A DNA stretch of 64,000 bases from CAYRMV01 sp964425255. Lineage in GTDB: Bacteria > Bacteroidota > Bacteroidia > Flavobacteriales_D > Crocinitomicaceae. Positions within the stretch are counted from its first letter, which is position 1. The number at the start of each line of letters is the position of its first letter. The stretch is from assembly GCA_964425255.1 (NCBI GenBank), contig CAYRMV010000003.1, forward strand, positions 1 through 64,000, written 5' to 3'. The notes under the pieces were generated by a model, which ran no database searches, was not told where the DNA came from, and worked only from the letters and a program-made list of their open reading frames with translations. This document shows, piece by piece, positions 53,822 to 62,714 of this stretch. The position numbers and the translations under genes are program-made.

Positions 53822-54679
53822 TTATCCAAAAATTTGTTCCAATGAAAAAGTATCTTTTAATCGAATTCCTTTTTCTGTTTGTTGAAGGGTACAGCATTCA
53901 TTTTTTGAATCATGTTCCAAAAATAAAATGTATTCTTTTTCACAAGCTTCATTCAAAAAGCGTTCCTTTTCTGTCAATGTAATCAGCGGGCGAGTATCGT
54001 AACCCATCACGTAAGGCAAAGGAATGTGTCCTGTACTGGGTAATAAATCTGCCATGAAAACGATCGTTTTGCCTTTATAGTGAATATGAGGAATCATCAT
54101 TGATTCGGTGTGTCCATCCACGAAAAGAACGTCGATATTTGGGAAGACTTCAGAAGAATATGATCCCTTTCTATCAACAAACTTTAATTGACCACTTTCT
54201 TGTATGGGAATGATATTTTCTTGAAGGAAAGATGCTTTTTCTCTGGGATTGGGCTCAGTTGCCCATTTCCAATGATTCTCAGTACTCCAATAATGTGCGT
54301 TTTTAAAGACAGGCTCAAAACCAGTTTGATTTTTGTTCCATTGAATTGCTCCACCACAATGATCAAAATGCAGGTGAGTTAAAAATACATCTGTTATTTC
54401 ATCAACCGAAAAACCATATTTTGACAAATTAAGATGTAAACTGTCATTGCCATGTAAATAATAATGCGAGAAAAATTTTTCGGATTGTTTATCTCCAATT
54501 CCTGTATCAATCAACATTAATCGATTTCCATCTTCAATGAGAAGACAACGCATGGACCAAGAACATAAATTATTTTCATCGGCAGGATTTGTTTTTTGCC
54601 ACAAAGATTTTGGGACAACACCAAACATGGCACCGCCATCTAGTTTGAAATTCCCTGTATTGATTGGATATATTTTCAT
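53822..54679 (-). CDS. MBL-fold metallo-hydrolase
   Basis: 285 residues from ATG 54679 (MKIYPINTGNFK); eight more codons are open upstream but unlikely. Zinc motif TDVFLTHLHFDHCGG (HxHxDH) and later metal ligands in LFVDGHTESMMIPH and ITLTEKERFLNE. The order matches the general metal-dependent hydrolase branch of the lactamase superfamily; substrate unknown. Shares a transcript with the SPOR gene. Confidence 0.88.
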   Translation of the reverse strand: MKIYPINTGNFKLDGGAMFGVVPKSLWQKTNPADENNLCSWSMRCLLIEDGNRLMLIDTGIGDKQSEKFFSHYYLHGNDSLHLNLSKYGFSVDEITDVFLTHLHFDHCGGAIQWNKNQTGFEPVFKNAHYWSTENHWKWATEPNPREKASFLQENIIPIQESGQLKFVDRKGSYSSEVFPNIDVLFVDGHTESMMIPHIHYKGKTIVFMADLLPSTGHIPLPYVMGYDTRPLITLTEKERFLNEACEKEYILFLEHDSKNECCTLQQTEKGIRLKDTFSLEQIFG

Positions 54680-54753
54680 GTTGGGTCGATTTGAAATAGC
54701 CAAATTAGCCTTTCAATTTTGTCGAACGAATATAACGAAATTACACGTAGTTT

Positions 54754-55200
54754 TTACTCGATTCGTAAAATTTCAAACGACTTACCTTGAAATTGAACAT
54801 TTTCGCCAATCGTTTTACCCATAAAATGAATACTTATTGGTGATTGTAAACTGACACAAAAAATGGTTTGATCCTTGATTTTCAACATACCAAGTCCTAT
54901 GGAGAAGTAAAAAATTCCTTGCGAAGTATGTACCAAACTTCCAAGTGAAATTTTTGTATCAATAGTTTCAGTCGAAATTTTTTGGATATCCTTGAGCAAA
55001 TTTTCTTTTTCACGTAATGTTTTACCTAATTGTTCCACTTCCAATTGAGCCATTGCTCGCCCTGTTTCATGTTTATCTCCTGCAGATGACTTGGTTTCGT
55101 TCCAAACGGATTCTTGTTGTTTTTTCCACTCCATTTGTAGAAATACGAGTTCATTTTCCACTTTTTGGTGAATAAATTGCCAAATTTCTACTTTGTTCAT
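54754..55200 (-). CDS. GreA/GreB C-terminal-like protein
   Basis: 148 residues from ATG 55200 (MNKVEIWQFI), overlapping the EamA stop as ATGA. An N-terminal helical coiled coil (about residues 1-75, with SSAGDKHETGRAMAQLE) and a C-terminal beta domain (about 90-148, KISLGSLVHTSQGIFYFSIG to GKSFEILRI) in the Gre-factor layout, without the acidic tip expected of a true GreA. Databases often label such proteins 3-oxoacyl-ACP synthase, which nothing here supports. Confidence 0.75.
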   Translation of the reverse strand: MNKVEIWQFIHQKVENELVFLQMEWKKQQESVWNETKSSAGDKHETGRAMAQLEVEQLGKTLREKENLLKDIQKISTETIDTKISLGSLVHTSQGIFYFSIGLGMLKIKDQTIFCVSLQSPISIHFMGKTIGENVQFQGKSFEILRIE

Positions 55201-56069
55201 AGTCTGGTGCTTAAATAGATGAATAGAATAGAAAGCAACGCGAATACTAAACCAATCCATTGTTTGATCGTATTCTTTTCGTGAAAGAAAAATAAACCAA
55301 TTAAACTACTCAGAAGTACAACACCAACATTAGTAACGGCTAAAATGGACGCATCAGAAAGAACCTTGGATTGATAGGATGCCAAAAGCAAATAAATAGA
55401 GAAAAAATTAGGTATTCCCAGTAAAATACCTGCCAGAATGTTTTTCCAATGAAAAATCGTTTTGTTTCGTAAAATTTGAATTAGCAGAACTATTGACCCA
55501 ATGATAGCTGCAAAACCGAATCCGAAAGCACTATACAAGGCTGAATGAAGCGATCCAAGCCAATTTTGTTGTGAATAATTGAGCATTAAATCTAAAAGTC
55601 CACTACCAAAAAACAGGAAAAATAACATCCAAACATGTTTTTTATTTTGGGAAGAAGTTGTGGAATCGGAACTTGAAACGAGAAAAACACTCAGAATTGC
55701 ACCTAGAATTCCCACCATTTTAAACCATGATAGCGATTCATTAAAAAGAAACAAAAACAAAACGATGGAAAAAGCCATACTCATTTTGACCGCTATGCTC
55801 GTTTTACCGACTCCATTGAATTGTGTACTTAATCCCATGACAACAAATAATCCGATGAATAGAAAGCCAGTTATAAGAGTAGGGTAGAACCAAATTTGAT
55901 TTTCCCAAATTTGGGGTGAGTAATTTTCATTAAAAAGCCAAATCCCTAAACTAAAAGCGGTAAAATAATTGAATACAATAGCTTGAAAAGTATCAATTTG
56001 AAACTTTACAAAAAGTTTGAATAACACAAAAATGAGTGAAGATGCAGCAATACTTCCGATTAAAAGCAT
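55197..56069 (-). CDS. EamA-family (DMT) transporter
   Basis: 290 residues with ten predicted transmembrane helices in two five-helix halves, as in the drug/metabolite transporter superfamily. Each half contains an EamA pattern (VGKTSIAVKMSMAFSIVLFLF and ASILAVTNVGVVLLSSLIGLFFFHE). Substrate unknown. It overlaps ribD by 10 nt upstream and the GreA-like gene downstream, so the three are one operon. Confidence 0.88.
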   Translation of the reverse strand: MLLIGSIAASSLIFVLFKLFVKFQIDTFQAIVFNYFTAFSLGIWLFNENYSPQIWENQIWFYPTLITGFLFIGLFVVMGLSTQFNGVGKTSIAVKMSMAFSIVLFLFLFNESLSWFKMVGILGAILSVFLVSSSDSTTSSQNKKHVWMLFFLFFGSGLLDLMLNYSQQNWLGSLHSALYSAFGFGFAAIIGSIVLLIQILRNKTIFHWKNILAGILLGIPNFFSIYLLLASYQSKVLSDASILAVTNVGVVLLSSLIGLFFFHEKNTIKQWIGLVFALLSILFIYLSTRL

Positions 56070-57118
56070 ATTGGTTTTTTAAAATGATAGACCCAATTGG
56101 AATCTAGTTTTGTTTGAGTAAATTGAATTTCAGAAGGCATTTTAGGGGCTTTATTACCTGATTGAAATACAGTTTCACCCTGAATTACAACTGTTTCATC
56201 CCAAATACCCAGGTCTAAAAATTGATTTAATACCACTTTACCTCCTTCCACAAAAAGGGATTGAATGTGGTGTGAGTGCAAAAATTCAAGGATGGAAGTA
56301 AGAGAAAAATCAGTCAATTGAAAATAAGAAAGATGTTCTAATTGATCCGTTTTTATCTCATTTAAAATCCAAGTTTCCGCATCTTTACTAAAGATAGCCG
56401 ACGAAAGATCAAGTTCTAACTGACGATCGATAACGATACGAATGGGATTTTTACCAGAAACTTCACGAACCGTTAAACTCGGATTATCGTTTAATAGGGT
56501 ATTTTTTCCAACAAGAATTGCCTGATGCTCTGAACGTAGTTGATGCACAAATGGTTTTGCTTCAGGACTACTGATCCAATGAATGCCTTTATGATTGTTA
56601 GATCGATCTTGATCAATAAATCCATTTTTAGTTTGTGCCCATTTCAGCGTGATGTATGGTCTTTTGAACGTATTAGAAACAAAAAACATTCGATTTAATT
56701 CACGACATTCCTTTTCAAGTATGCCAACATCAACTGTAATACCTGCGTTTTTTAATCGTTCGATTCCCTTTCCGGCAACAGAAGGAAAAGGATCAACGCA
56801 ACCGATAACTACGCGTTGAAATCGATGATGAATCAATAAGTCAGCACAAGGAGGTGTTTTTCCAAAATGAGCGCATGGTTCGAGTGAAACATAAATGGTT
56901 GATTCAGCTAAAAGTAAATGATCTGCAACTGAATTAATTGCATTTACTTCTGCATGTGCTTGACCATATTTTTGATGAAAACCTTCTCCGATTATTTTTC
57001 CTTGATGAACAATTACAGCACCAACCTTGGGATTTGGAGCTACTTCGGAACGAGCGTTTTGAGCCAATTCGATGCAACGACGCATGTATAATTCATCCAA
57101 GTTTTGTATTGAATTCAT
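56060..57118 (-). CDS. ribD: riboflavin biosynthesis deaminase/reductase RibD
   Basis: 352 residues. N-terminal deaminase with zinc ligands in GQAHAEVNAI (His) and LEPCAHFGKTPPCADLL (two Cys), followed by the reductase domain (about residues 150-352) with FKRPYITLKWAQTKNGFI and the SLFVEGGKVVLNQFL pattern. Catalyses steps 2 and 3 of riboflavin synthesis from GTP. First gene of an operon with the EamA and GreA-like genes. A -7 box sits 5 nt before the ATG; Met12 is an alternative start if the mRNA is not leaderless. Confidence 0.94.
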   Translation of the reverse strand: MNSIQNLDELYMRRCIELAQNARSEVAPNPKVGAVIVHQGKIIGEGFHQKYGQAHAEVNAINSVADHLLLAESTIYVSLEPCAHFGKTPPCADLLIHHRFQRVVIGCVDPFPSVAGKGIERLKNAGITVDVGILEKECRELNRMFFVSNTFKRPYITLKWAQTKNGFIDQDRSNNHKGIHWISSPEAKPFVHQLRSEHQAILVGKNTLLNDNPSLTVREVSGKNPIRIVIDRQLELDLSSAIFSKDAETWILNEIKTDQLEHLSYFQLTDFSLTSILEFLHSHHIQSLFVEGGKVVLNQFLDLGIWDETVVIQGETVFQSGNKAPKMPSEIQFTQTKLDSNWVYHFKKPICF

Positions 57119-57122
57119 CTTT

Positions 57123-57130
57123 CAAAGCTA
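57123..57130 (-). promoter_or_regulatory. -7 promoter box of ribD
   Basis: TAGCTTTG on the minus strand, G 5 nt from the A of ATG 57118. It lies right beside the terminator of the Wzc gene. Confidence 0.45.
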
Positions 57131-57131
57131 C

Positions 57132-57159
57132 AAAAAAAGCCCTCACAAAGGAGAGCTTT
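57132..57159 (-). terminator. terminator of the polysaccharide operon
   Basis: On the minus strand AAAGCTCTC (57159-57151) pairs with GAGGGCTTT (57144-57136), one G-U, loop 6 nt, then seven T. Confidence 0.82.
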
Positions 57160-57181
57160 CTAAATTTATATTATTCCAATT

Positions 57182-59566
57182 TTATTTACCGAAAAGGCGT
57201 TTCCACCATTTTTCAGATCGGTTTTCAAATCCATATCCGTATCCATATCCGTATCCATACCCATACCCACTTCGGTGTGATTCTGAACCGTTAACAAGGA
57301 TAGCCATATTTTTCAATTTTTTCTCTTTCAAAAGCGTATCTGGTATGCTTAATAAGCGTTTATCAAGGTAGTTAGCACGAGAAACATATACAATTACATC
57401 TGAGTAATCACTGATTAATAAAGTGTCCGTTACTGGTCCTACAGGTGCAGTATCCACAACAATGTAATCATACTCATCCCGTAATTGATCAAACATTTCT
57501 TTTACTTTCGCTTCCATCAATAATTCTGATGGATTAGGAGGAATATCTCCAGAAGGAAGCATATCGAATTTAAATCCAAGAGGATTTTTTATGATTACAT
57601 CAGAAAGAGTAAGATTTGTATCTACAAGATAGTTGGTTATACCTTTTACTTTATCTAAGCCAGCATAATCTAATAGTTTTGGAGCACGTAAGTCCATTCC
57701 TACTAAAATTACTTTTTTGTTTGATAACCCTAGAATGGAAGTGTAGTTCAAAGAAATAAATGATTTTCCCTCTTTAGAAATTGTTGATGTGACGAAAATT
57801 ACTTTAGCATCTTTTCCTTTTGACTTTAACATGAAATCAACGTTTGTACGCATCAAACGGAAAGATTCAGAAATGCTATGATTTTTTGACTTGTCAATAA
57901 TAACTTGATCTTTTGTATCCGATAAAGGAATATCACCCAAATAGGGTAAATTCATTTTTATCAAATCAAGTTTACCATGTAATTTTGTATCCAATAAATT
58001 GATTAGGTAGATTATTCCAATTGGAATCAATAAACCTAAAAGTAATGAAGCTAAGTAAATTACCTTTCTGTTTGGAGAAACAACTTTTCTGGAACTAAAA
58101 GCTGAATCGATGATTTTTGAGTTGGAGACAGTTACAGCTAGAGCGATTTCTGTTTCTTCTCTTTTTTGAAGAAGATACAAATACAAAGATTCCTTCACTT
58201 GTTGTTGACGTTGAATTTCGCGGAATTCTCTTTCGTAAGTTGGAACTTTGTTGATTCTTGACTTGATTAAATCTTCTTGTTTTTCGAGTGTTCTATTTTC
58301 AATTTTCAACGATTCTTTCATATTGTTTAAAGATTCCTTTAAACTTCTTTGAAGCCCTGAAATTTGGGCATCTAAATTTTGAATGATTGGGTGATTTTGG
58401 CTGGTACTTTTAATCAATCGATTTCGTTCAAGAACCATTTCATTGTACGAAGCAATCATTTTCTCGATGGAAAGATTTTCCAAACCTAAATTAGCTGGAA
58501 TTAAATCTGTTGTAGCATTATTTTTATTTAAATAATCAACTACATATTCAGCCATTTTAATTCGAGTCTCATTTTTAACGATGAGTTTTTCATTTTCCGA
58601 AGCATTTTCTAAAAATATTCCAGCTTCGGAAATAACATCAACTAATGCATGATCTCTTTTATAGCCTTCAGCACCTTGTTCAACTTCACTTAATTCTTTT
58701 GTAATGTACTCAATACGTTCATTGATAAATTTGGATGTATTTTTTGAAACTTGGTTTTTGTCATCAATTGCATCTTTCTTATGTTGTTCGATCAAATTAT
58801 TTAAAATGACAATGGCTTTGTCTGGGTTAACATCCTTTAATTTGAGTGAAATAGCATTAGATTCTTTGTTAACAGGTTCTACTGAAATAGCAGTTTGATA
58901 TCGAAGTACCGTTTTTTCAAAAGGTTCAATCACCAAAGTAAAGTTTTTGGCTTCTCTGTTTTTCTTAAAACGTTCATTTTTAATAGCTCTTGGAGTAATA
59001 ACGAAATCCCCTATTACATGTTTAACAGTTTCACCAAATGTAAATTCCTTTTTAAAATTTATCTTTTCATCTTCGATAGAAAAACGATTGTTACCAATTA
59101 ATTCGATAATAAATTCGGCTGATTTTTCATAAATAGAGGAATCTCCTTTAAGAATCGTTAAATTGATTGGAGATTCAGGATATAGCTCTCTTTTAACAGG
59201 ACCAGAGTTATCGTAATATTGAATATTTAAACGAAGATCACGAACTACTTTACCGATCAATGTTCTTGAGTTTAGAATCTGAATTTCATTATCAATTGCT
59301 GAACTTGAAGATAATAAACCTAAATCTTCAAAAGCACTTAGTTCCGAAATACCAGCTCCACCTTTTTTATCATCTTTTATTAAAATAGATGCTGAAGCTT
59401 CGTATAAATTTACAGTATAGCGTAAATACAAATATCCAAGTGATACAGCAATTATTGTTGAAAGTAAAATCCATTTCCAATAAACAAGATAAGTAGATAA
59501 TAAATCCTTAATATTTATCGAAGATTCTTGATCTTCAAAGTTGTGATGTGATGAATAATCTGACAT
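57182..59566 (-). CDS. Wzc-like polysaccharide chain-length regulator / tyrosine autokinase
   Basis: 794 residues. Cytoplasmic N-terminus, TM1 (about residues 32-52), a long periplasmic Wzz-type coiled-coil domain (about 60-500), TM2 (about 510-530), then a BY-kinase domain with Walker A SKEGKS (Lys601), Walker A' VGMDLRAP and Walker B YIVVDTAPVG. The tail holds G(YG)6, a tyrosine cluster for autophosphorylation, encoded by a tandem repeat. It controls chain length and export with the Wza-like partner 4 nt upstream. Confidence 0.93.
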   Translation of the reverse strand: MSDYSSHHNFEDQESSINIKDLLSTYLVYWKWILLSTIIAVSLGYLYLRYTVNLYEASASILIKDDKKGGAGISELSAFEDLGLLSSSSAIDNEIQILNSRTLIGKVVRDLRLNIQYYDNSGPVKRELYPESPINLTILKGDSSIYEKSAEFIIELIGNNRFSIEDEKINFKKEFTFGETVKHVIGDFVITPRAIKNERFKKNREAKNFTLVIEPFEKTVLRYQTAISVEPVNKESNAISLKLKDVNPDKAIVILNNLIEQHKKDAIDDKNQVSKNTSKFINERIEYITKELSEVEQGAEGYKRDHALVDVISEAGIFLENASENEKLIVKNETRIKMAEYVVDYLNKNNATTDLIPANLGLENLSIEKMIASYNEMVLERNRLIKSTSQNHPIIQNLDAQISGLQRSLKESLNNMKESLKIENRTLEKQEDLIKSRINKVPTYEREFREIQRQQQVKESLYLYLLQKREETEIALAVTVSNSKIIDSAFSSRKVVSPNRKVIYLASLLLGLLIPIGIIYLINLLDTKLHGKLDLIKMNLPYLGDIPLSDTKDQVIIDKSKNHSISESFRLMRTNVDFMLKSKGKDAKVIFVTSTISKEGKSFISLNYTSILGLSNKKVILVGMDLRAPKLLDYAGLDKVKGITNYLVDTNLTLSDVIIKNPLGFKFDMLPSGDIPPNPSELLMEAKVKEMFDQLRDEYDYIVVDTAPVGPVTDTLLISDYSDVIVYVSRANYLDKRLLSIPDTLLKEKKLKNMAILVNGSESHRSGYGYGYGYGYGYGFENRSEKWWKRLFGK
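57230..57268 (-). repeat. tandem Gly-Tyr codon repeat in the Wzc tail
   Basis: Six GGR-TAY hexamers in a row plus one Gly codon, partly as identical 12-mers on the DNA level. Changes by hexamer steps would stay in frame and add or remove tyrosines. Confidence 0.88.
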
Positions 59567-59570
59567 AATT

Positions 59571-60347
59571 TTAGCGAACTAACAAGTTTACAGTTGTAAC
59601 AATAAGCGAAGCAACAGAAATAAATATACCTGCTGTTGCGCTGACTAATGCTGAATTGCGTTTAGCCCTATTGGGTTCAACGTATATAACATCGTTTTGT
59701 TGAAGATAGTAATAAGGTGAATGAATAATATTTGCATCAGTCAAATCAATACGAACTTGAGTTTTTTGCCCATTATTCTCTCGAATGATGAGAACGTTTT
59801 TTCTTACACCTGTTATATTTAAATCACCAGAAAGTCCAAGAGCTTCAGGTAAGGTTATGCGTTCATTTGGAATAGTAAAAGTCCCTGGATTTTTAACTTC
59901 ACCGAGTACCGTAATTTTGAAGTTTAATATTCGAATAGATACAATGGGATTAGTGATATAGTTTCTTAGTTGATCTTGAATAAGTTGTGAGGCTTCAAGA
60001 GCAGTAAGGTTTGAAATTGATTGTTTACCAATGATTGGTAAGGTTACTTGACCATTGAAATCTACTAAATAACCACCAGTAGCTGCAACACCATTCGAAT
60101 ACATTGTAGGTTGTCCACTAGACAAGATGGGTAGTTCACGATAGAAAATCTTAACTGTTTCAGGATCTAATGCAGAAACATCAATCGATACAATATCACC
60201 TTGTTTAATTTTTACTGTGTTAAAGTTTACACTCAAGTTAGTTGAGTCTGATGAACTGTTTTTATTATGAAAATAGATCAATTCTTTCTTCAGGTTACAT
60301 GAAAAAAGTAAGATGTTCAAAAAAATGAAAGAAAATAAGCGAACCAT
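59571..60347 (-). CDS. Wza-like polysaccharide export lipoprotein
   Basis: 258 residues. Lipoprotein signal ending LLFSC (Cys at about residue 17), then a Poly_export domain (about 45-130; IKQGDIVSIDVSALDPE, YLVDFNGQVTLPIIGK), a SLBB domain (about 140-200; VLGEVKNPGTFTIP) and a C-terminal hydrophobic segment (AGIFISVASLIVTTVNLLV) instead of a Wza-type helix barrel. Forms the outer-membrane export channel or its periplasmic part. A perfect TAGCTTTG box lies 9 nt before the ATG. Confidence 0.9.
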   Translation of the reverse strand: MVRLFSFIFLNILLFSCNLKKELIYFHNKNSSSDSTNLSVNFNTVKIKQGDIVSIDVSALDPETVKIFYRELPILSSGQPTMYSNGVAATGGYLVDFNGQVTLPIIGKQSISNLTALEASQLIQDQLRNYITNPIVSIRILNFKITVLGEVKNPGTFTIPNERITLPEALGLSGDLNITGVRKNVLIIRENNGQKTQVRIDLTDANIIHSPYYYLQQNDVIYVEPNRAKRNSALVSATAGIFISVASLIVTTVNLLVR

Positions 60348-60355
60348 AATTGTTA

Positions 60356-60363
60356 CAAAGCTA
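60356..60363 (-). promoter_or_regulatory. -7 box upstream of the Wza-like gene
   Basis: TAGCTTTG on the minus strand, 9 nt before ATG 60347; possible internal promoter for the wza-wzc pair. Confidence 0.4.
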
Positions 60364-60388
60364 TATAAAATTGGAAAAATTCAGATTT

Positions 60389-61525
60389 TTAATTAATTTT
60401 TTTAAATTCAAATTGTTTTTTTCTTCTGTACACATATATAATGAATGCAACACAAGAATAAACAAGCACAAGTAGAAAAAATGTAAAAACTGAATGAAAC
60501 CATTTTGAAATACTTAACATCAACCCAATAATGAGTATGTGTAATACGCTGATAATAAACGTTGACTTTTTGTGACTTAGACCTTTTGTAACAAAAACAT
60601 GATGTAAATGATTTCGATCTGCTTCGAAAGGACTTTTTCCTTTCAAAATTCGAATGATAACTACTCTAATAGTATCAAATATTGGAGTGAAAAGAATAAA
60701 AAATAAAGCAGGAAGCTTGTTTTCAGGAAGAATAAAATTAAACTGGGTGTGTTCATTTGTTGAATTAAGGAAACGAATAGAAAAAATTCCAATTAGTAAT
60801 CCTACAACAAGTGAGCCGCAATCTCCCATGAATATTTTTTTATTTGTTTTCTGTAAGTTAAAGAATAAAAATCCTAAAAGTGAACCAACAAGAATGAGTG
60901 CTAACATAAAGAAGTAATAATCTTTTGTTGCTATGAAATAAAATGCAAAAATACAGCTAATCAGAATTCCTATAGATCCTGCAAGGCCATCAATTCCATC
61001 AATTAAATTGTAAGAATTGATTATTATAATAAAAAAAATGAGTACAAGTGGTACTGTTATTATTGAACTTATTTGATAAATACCAAGGAAACCATGGAAA
61101 TTATTGACAATCATTAATGGGTGAAAACTAATTAACAAAACAGCAACAATTTCACCGAGAAGTTTAGATTTCGCTCTAGAATTGACCAAGTCATCTTTTA
61201 GTCCTACAATAAATATAAATGTGATAGCCGCTGAAATTGCATATCCAAAGTCATTCTGTGTATGTAATTGAATTGCAATTGAGCTAAGAATAATGGAAAG
61301 ATAGATGGCAACACCTCCAAAAGCAGGCGTAAAACTTGTATGTGAACTCCTAGAAACAATAGGCGTAATCAATCTTTTCGAGAATGCTACGAATATGATT
61401 TTTGGAATAGTAAATACAACAATTAAAAAGGAAATCAAAAACAATAACAAACTAGTTAATACTAAGTTGGAAAAAATAGAACTTAAAAAGTTCCCAATTA
61501 TTGTACTTGTTTCGATTTCAGTCAT
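60389..61525 (-). CDS. WecA/MraY-family glycosyl-1-phosphate transferase
   Basis: 378 residues and about eleven transmembrane helices. Signatures of the polyprenyl-phosphate GlcNAc-1-P transferases: FVGLKDDLVNSRAKSK, NSYNLIDGIDGLAGS, FMGDCGSLVVG and the later RNHLHHVFVTKG histidine motif. It probably starts repeat-unit synthesis by loading a sugar phosphate on undecaprenyl phosphate. A -7 box TAAATTTG lies 17 nt upstream. Confidence 0.93.
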   Translation of the reverse strand: MTEIETSTIIGNFLSSIFSNLVLTSLLLFLISFLIVVFTIPKIIFVAFSKRLITPIVSRSSHTSFTPAFGGVAIYLSIILSSIAIQLHTQNDFGYAISAAITFIFIVGLKDDLVNSRAKSKLLGEIVAVLLISFHPLMIVNNFHGFLGIYQISSIITVPLVLIFFIIIINSYNLIDGIDGLAGSIGILISCIFAFYFIATKDYYFFMLALILVGSLLGFLFFNLQKTNKKIFMGDCGSLVVGLLIGIFSIRFLNSTNEHTQFNFILPENKLPALFFILFTPIFDTIRVVIIRILKGKSPFEADRNHLHHVFVTKGLSHKKSTFIISVLHILIIGLMLSISKWFHSVFTFFLLVLVYSCVAFIIYVYRRKKQFEFKKIN

Positions 61526-61541
61526 TTTGATTATTCCTCTA

Positions 61542-61549
61542 CAAATTTA
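61542..61549 (-). promoter_or_regulatory. -7 box upstream of the WecA-like gene
   Basis: TAAATTTG on the minus strand, 17 nt before ATG 61525. No clear -33 TTG. Confidence 0.45.
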
Positions 61550-61588
61550 GGATTTATTCCGTTAACTTGTTCTTTTTTGTCGACTAAT

Positions 61589-62689
61589 TTAATCAATATT
61601 CAGTTGTGTTATTATATCAATAATTCTTTTTGCTGTATTTCCATCCCACAATTCTGGAATTTCTCCTTTTTTCCAGTTTCCTGAGAATAACTTTTCCATA
61701 GACGGTTGAATCGCTTTAGGATTAGTTCCGATGAGTTCATTTGTACCTTCAGTAACTGTTTCTGGTCGTTCTGTATTATCTCGTAATGTCATGCACGGAA
61801 CCCCCAAAACGGTCGTTTCTTCAGTAATTCCTCCTGAATCAGTCACAACCGCTTTGGCACGTTCAACCAAATAATTAAACTCAAGATAACTCATTGGTTC
61901 AGTGAAATGAAGTCGTTGATTATTGACACCTAAGTTTTGTAATATTTTAGCTGTTCGTGGATGAACAGGGAAAATCAATGGTAAATCTTGCGTGTTGTTG
62001 ATAATTTCATCAAGTAGTTCTTTCAACTTACTCTCTTCGTCTACATTTGATGGACGATGTAAGGTCATCATGATGTAATTTTTATCTTGTAATTTCAATT
62101 CATCCCAAATGGCAGGTTTGCGAAAACGTGGTCTTTGTTTTAGTAAAGTATCAATCATAGTATTACCAACGAAGAAAATGTTTTCTTTTTTGACTCCGTT
62201 TTGTAATAGATTTTGATTCGCCACATTTGAAGTAGTAAAGAAATAATTTGTAATTGAATCTGTTACTAAGCGATTGATTTCCTCAGGCATAGTCCAGTCG
62301 TTAGATCTTATTCCTGCTTCAACATGAGCCACTTTTGTATGTAATTTTTGAGCAACAATTGCACAAGCCATCGTACTTGTAACATCACCTACAACAAGTA
62401 CTAAATCAGTTGGGTTTTCTAGTAATTCTTTTTCAAAACGTACCATGATGTTGGCTGTTTGTTCAGCTTGACTACCACCTCCTGACTCTAAGTTTGCGTG
62501 AGGCTCTGGAATCTCCAACTCGGTAAAGAAATCACCAGACATTTTTTTGTCATAATGCTGCCCTGTATGAATCAATCGGTAGTCAATTTGTACTCCGTTG
62601 TTTTGTTTTGCATCGATAATTGCATGAATTATAGGGGCAATTTTCATGAAGTTAGGTCTTGCTCCAGCGATAAGAGTTATTTTTTTCAT
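61589..62689 (-). CDS. wecB: UDP-GlcNAc 2-epimerase (non-hydrolysing)
   Basis: 366 residues, the usual length. Converts UDP-GlcNAc to UDP-ManNAc. Signatures: IAGARPNFMKIAPI, HTGQHYDKKMSGDFF, VVGDVTSTMACAI, HVEAGIRSNDWTMPEEINR, and VTDSGGITEETTVLGVPCMTLRDNTERPET. Product feeds the WecG/TagA enzyme encoded next to it, 25 nt upstream. Confidence 0.95.
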   Translation of the reverse strand: MKKITLIAGARPNFMKIAPIIHAIIDAKQNNGVQIDYRLIHTGQHYDKKMSGDFFTELEIPEPHANLESGGGSQAEQTANIMVRFEKELLENPTDLVLVVGDVTSTMACAIVAQKLHTKVAHVEAGIRSNDWTMPEEINRLVTDSITNYFFTTSNVANQNLLQNGVKKENIFFVGNTMIDTLLKQRPRFRKPAIWDELKLQDKNYIMMTLHRPSNVDEESKLKELLDEIINNTQDLPLIFPVHPRTAKILQNLGVNNQRLHFTEPMSYLEFNYLVERAKAVVTDSGGITEETTVLGVPCMTLRDNTERPETVTEGTNELIGTNPKAIQPSMEKLFSGNWKKGEIPELWDGNTAKRIIDIITQLNID

Positions 62690-62714
62690 ATTTCTTTTTT
62701 TGTCTTTTATTTAA

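Noticed and set aside
57230..57268. Possible CRISPR-like or satellite repeat
   Set aside because: Repeat is in frame within a protein tail, unit of 6-12 nt, no spacers.
57072..57371. Plus-strand frames rich in Pro-Tyr repeats
   Set aside because: They are the antisense of the Gly-Tyr repeat of the Wzc gene.
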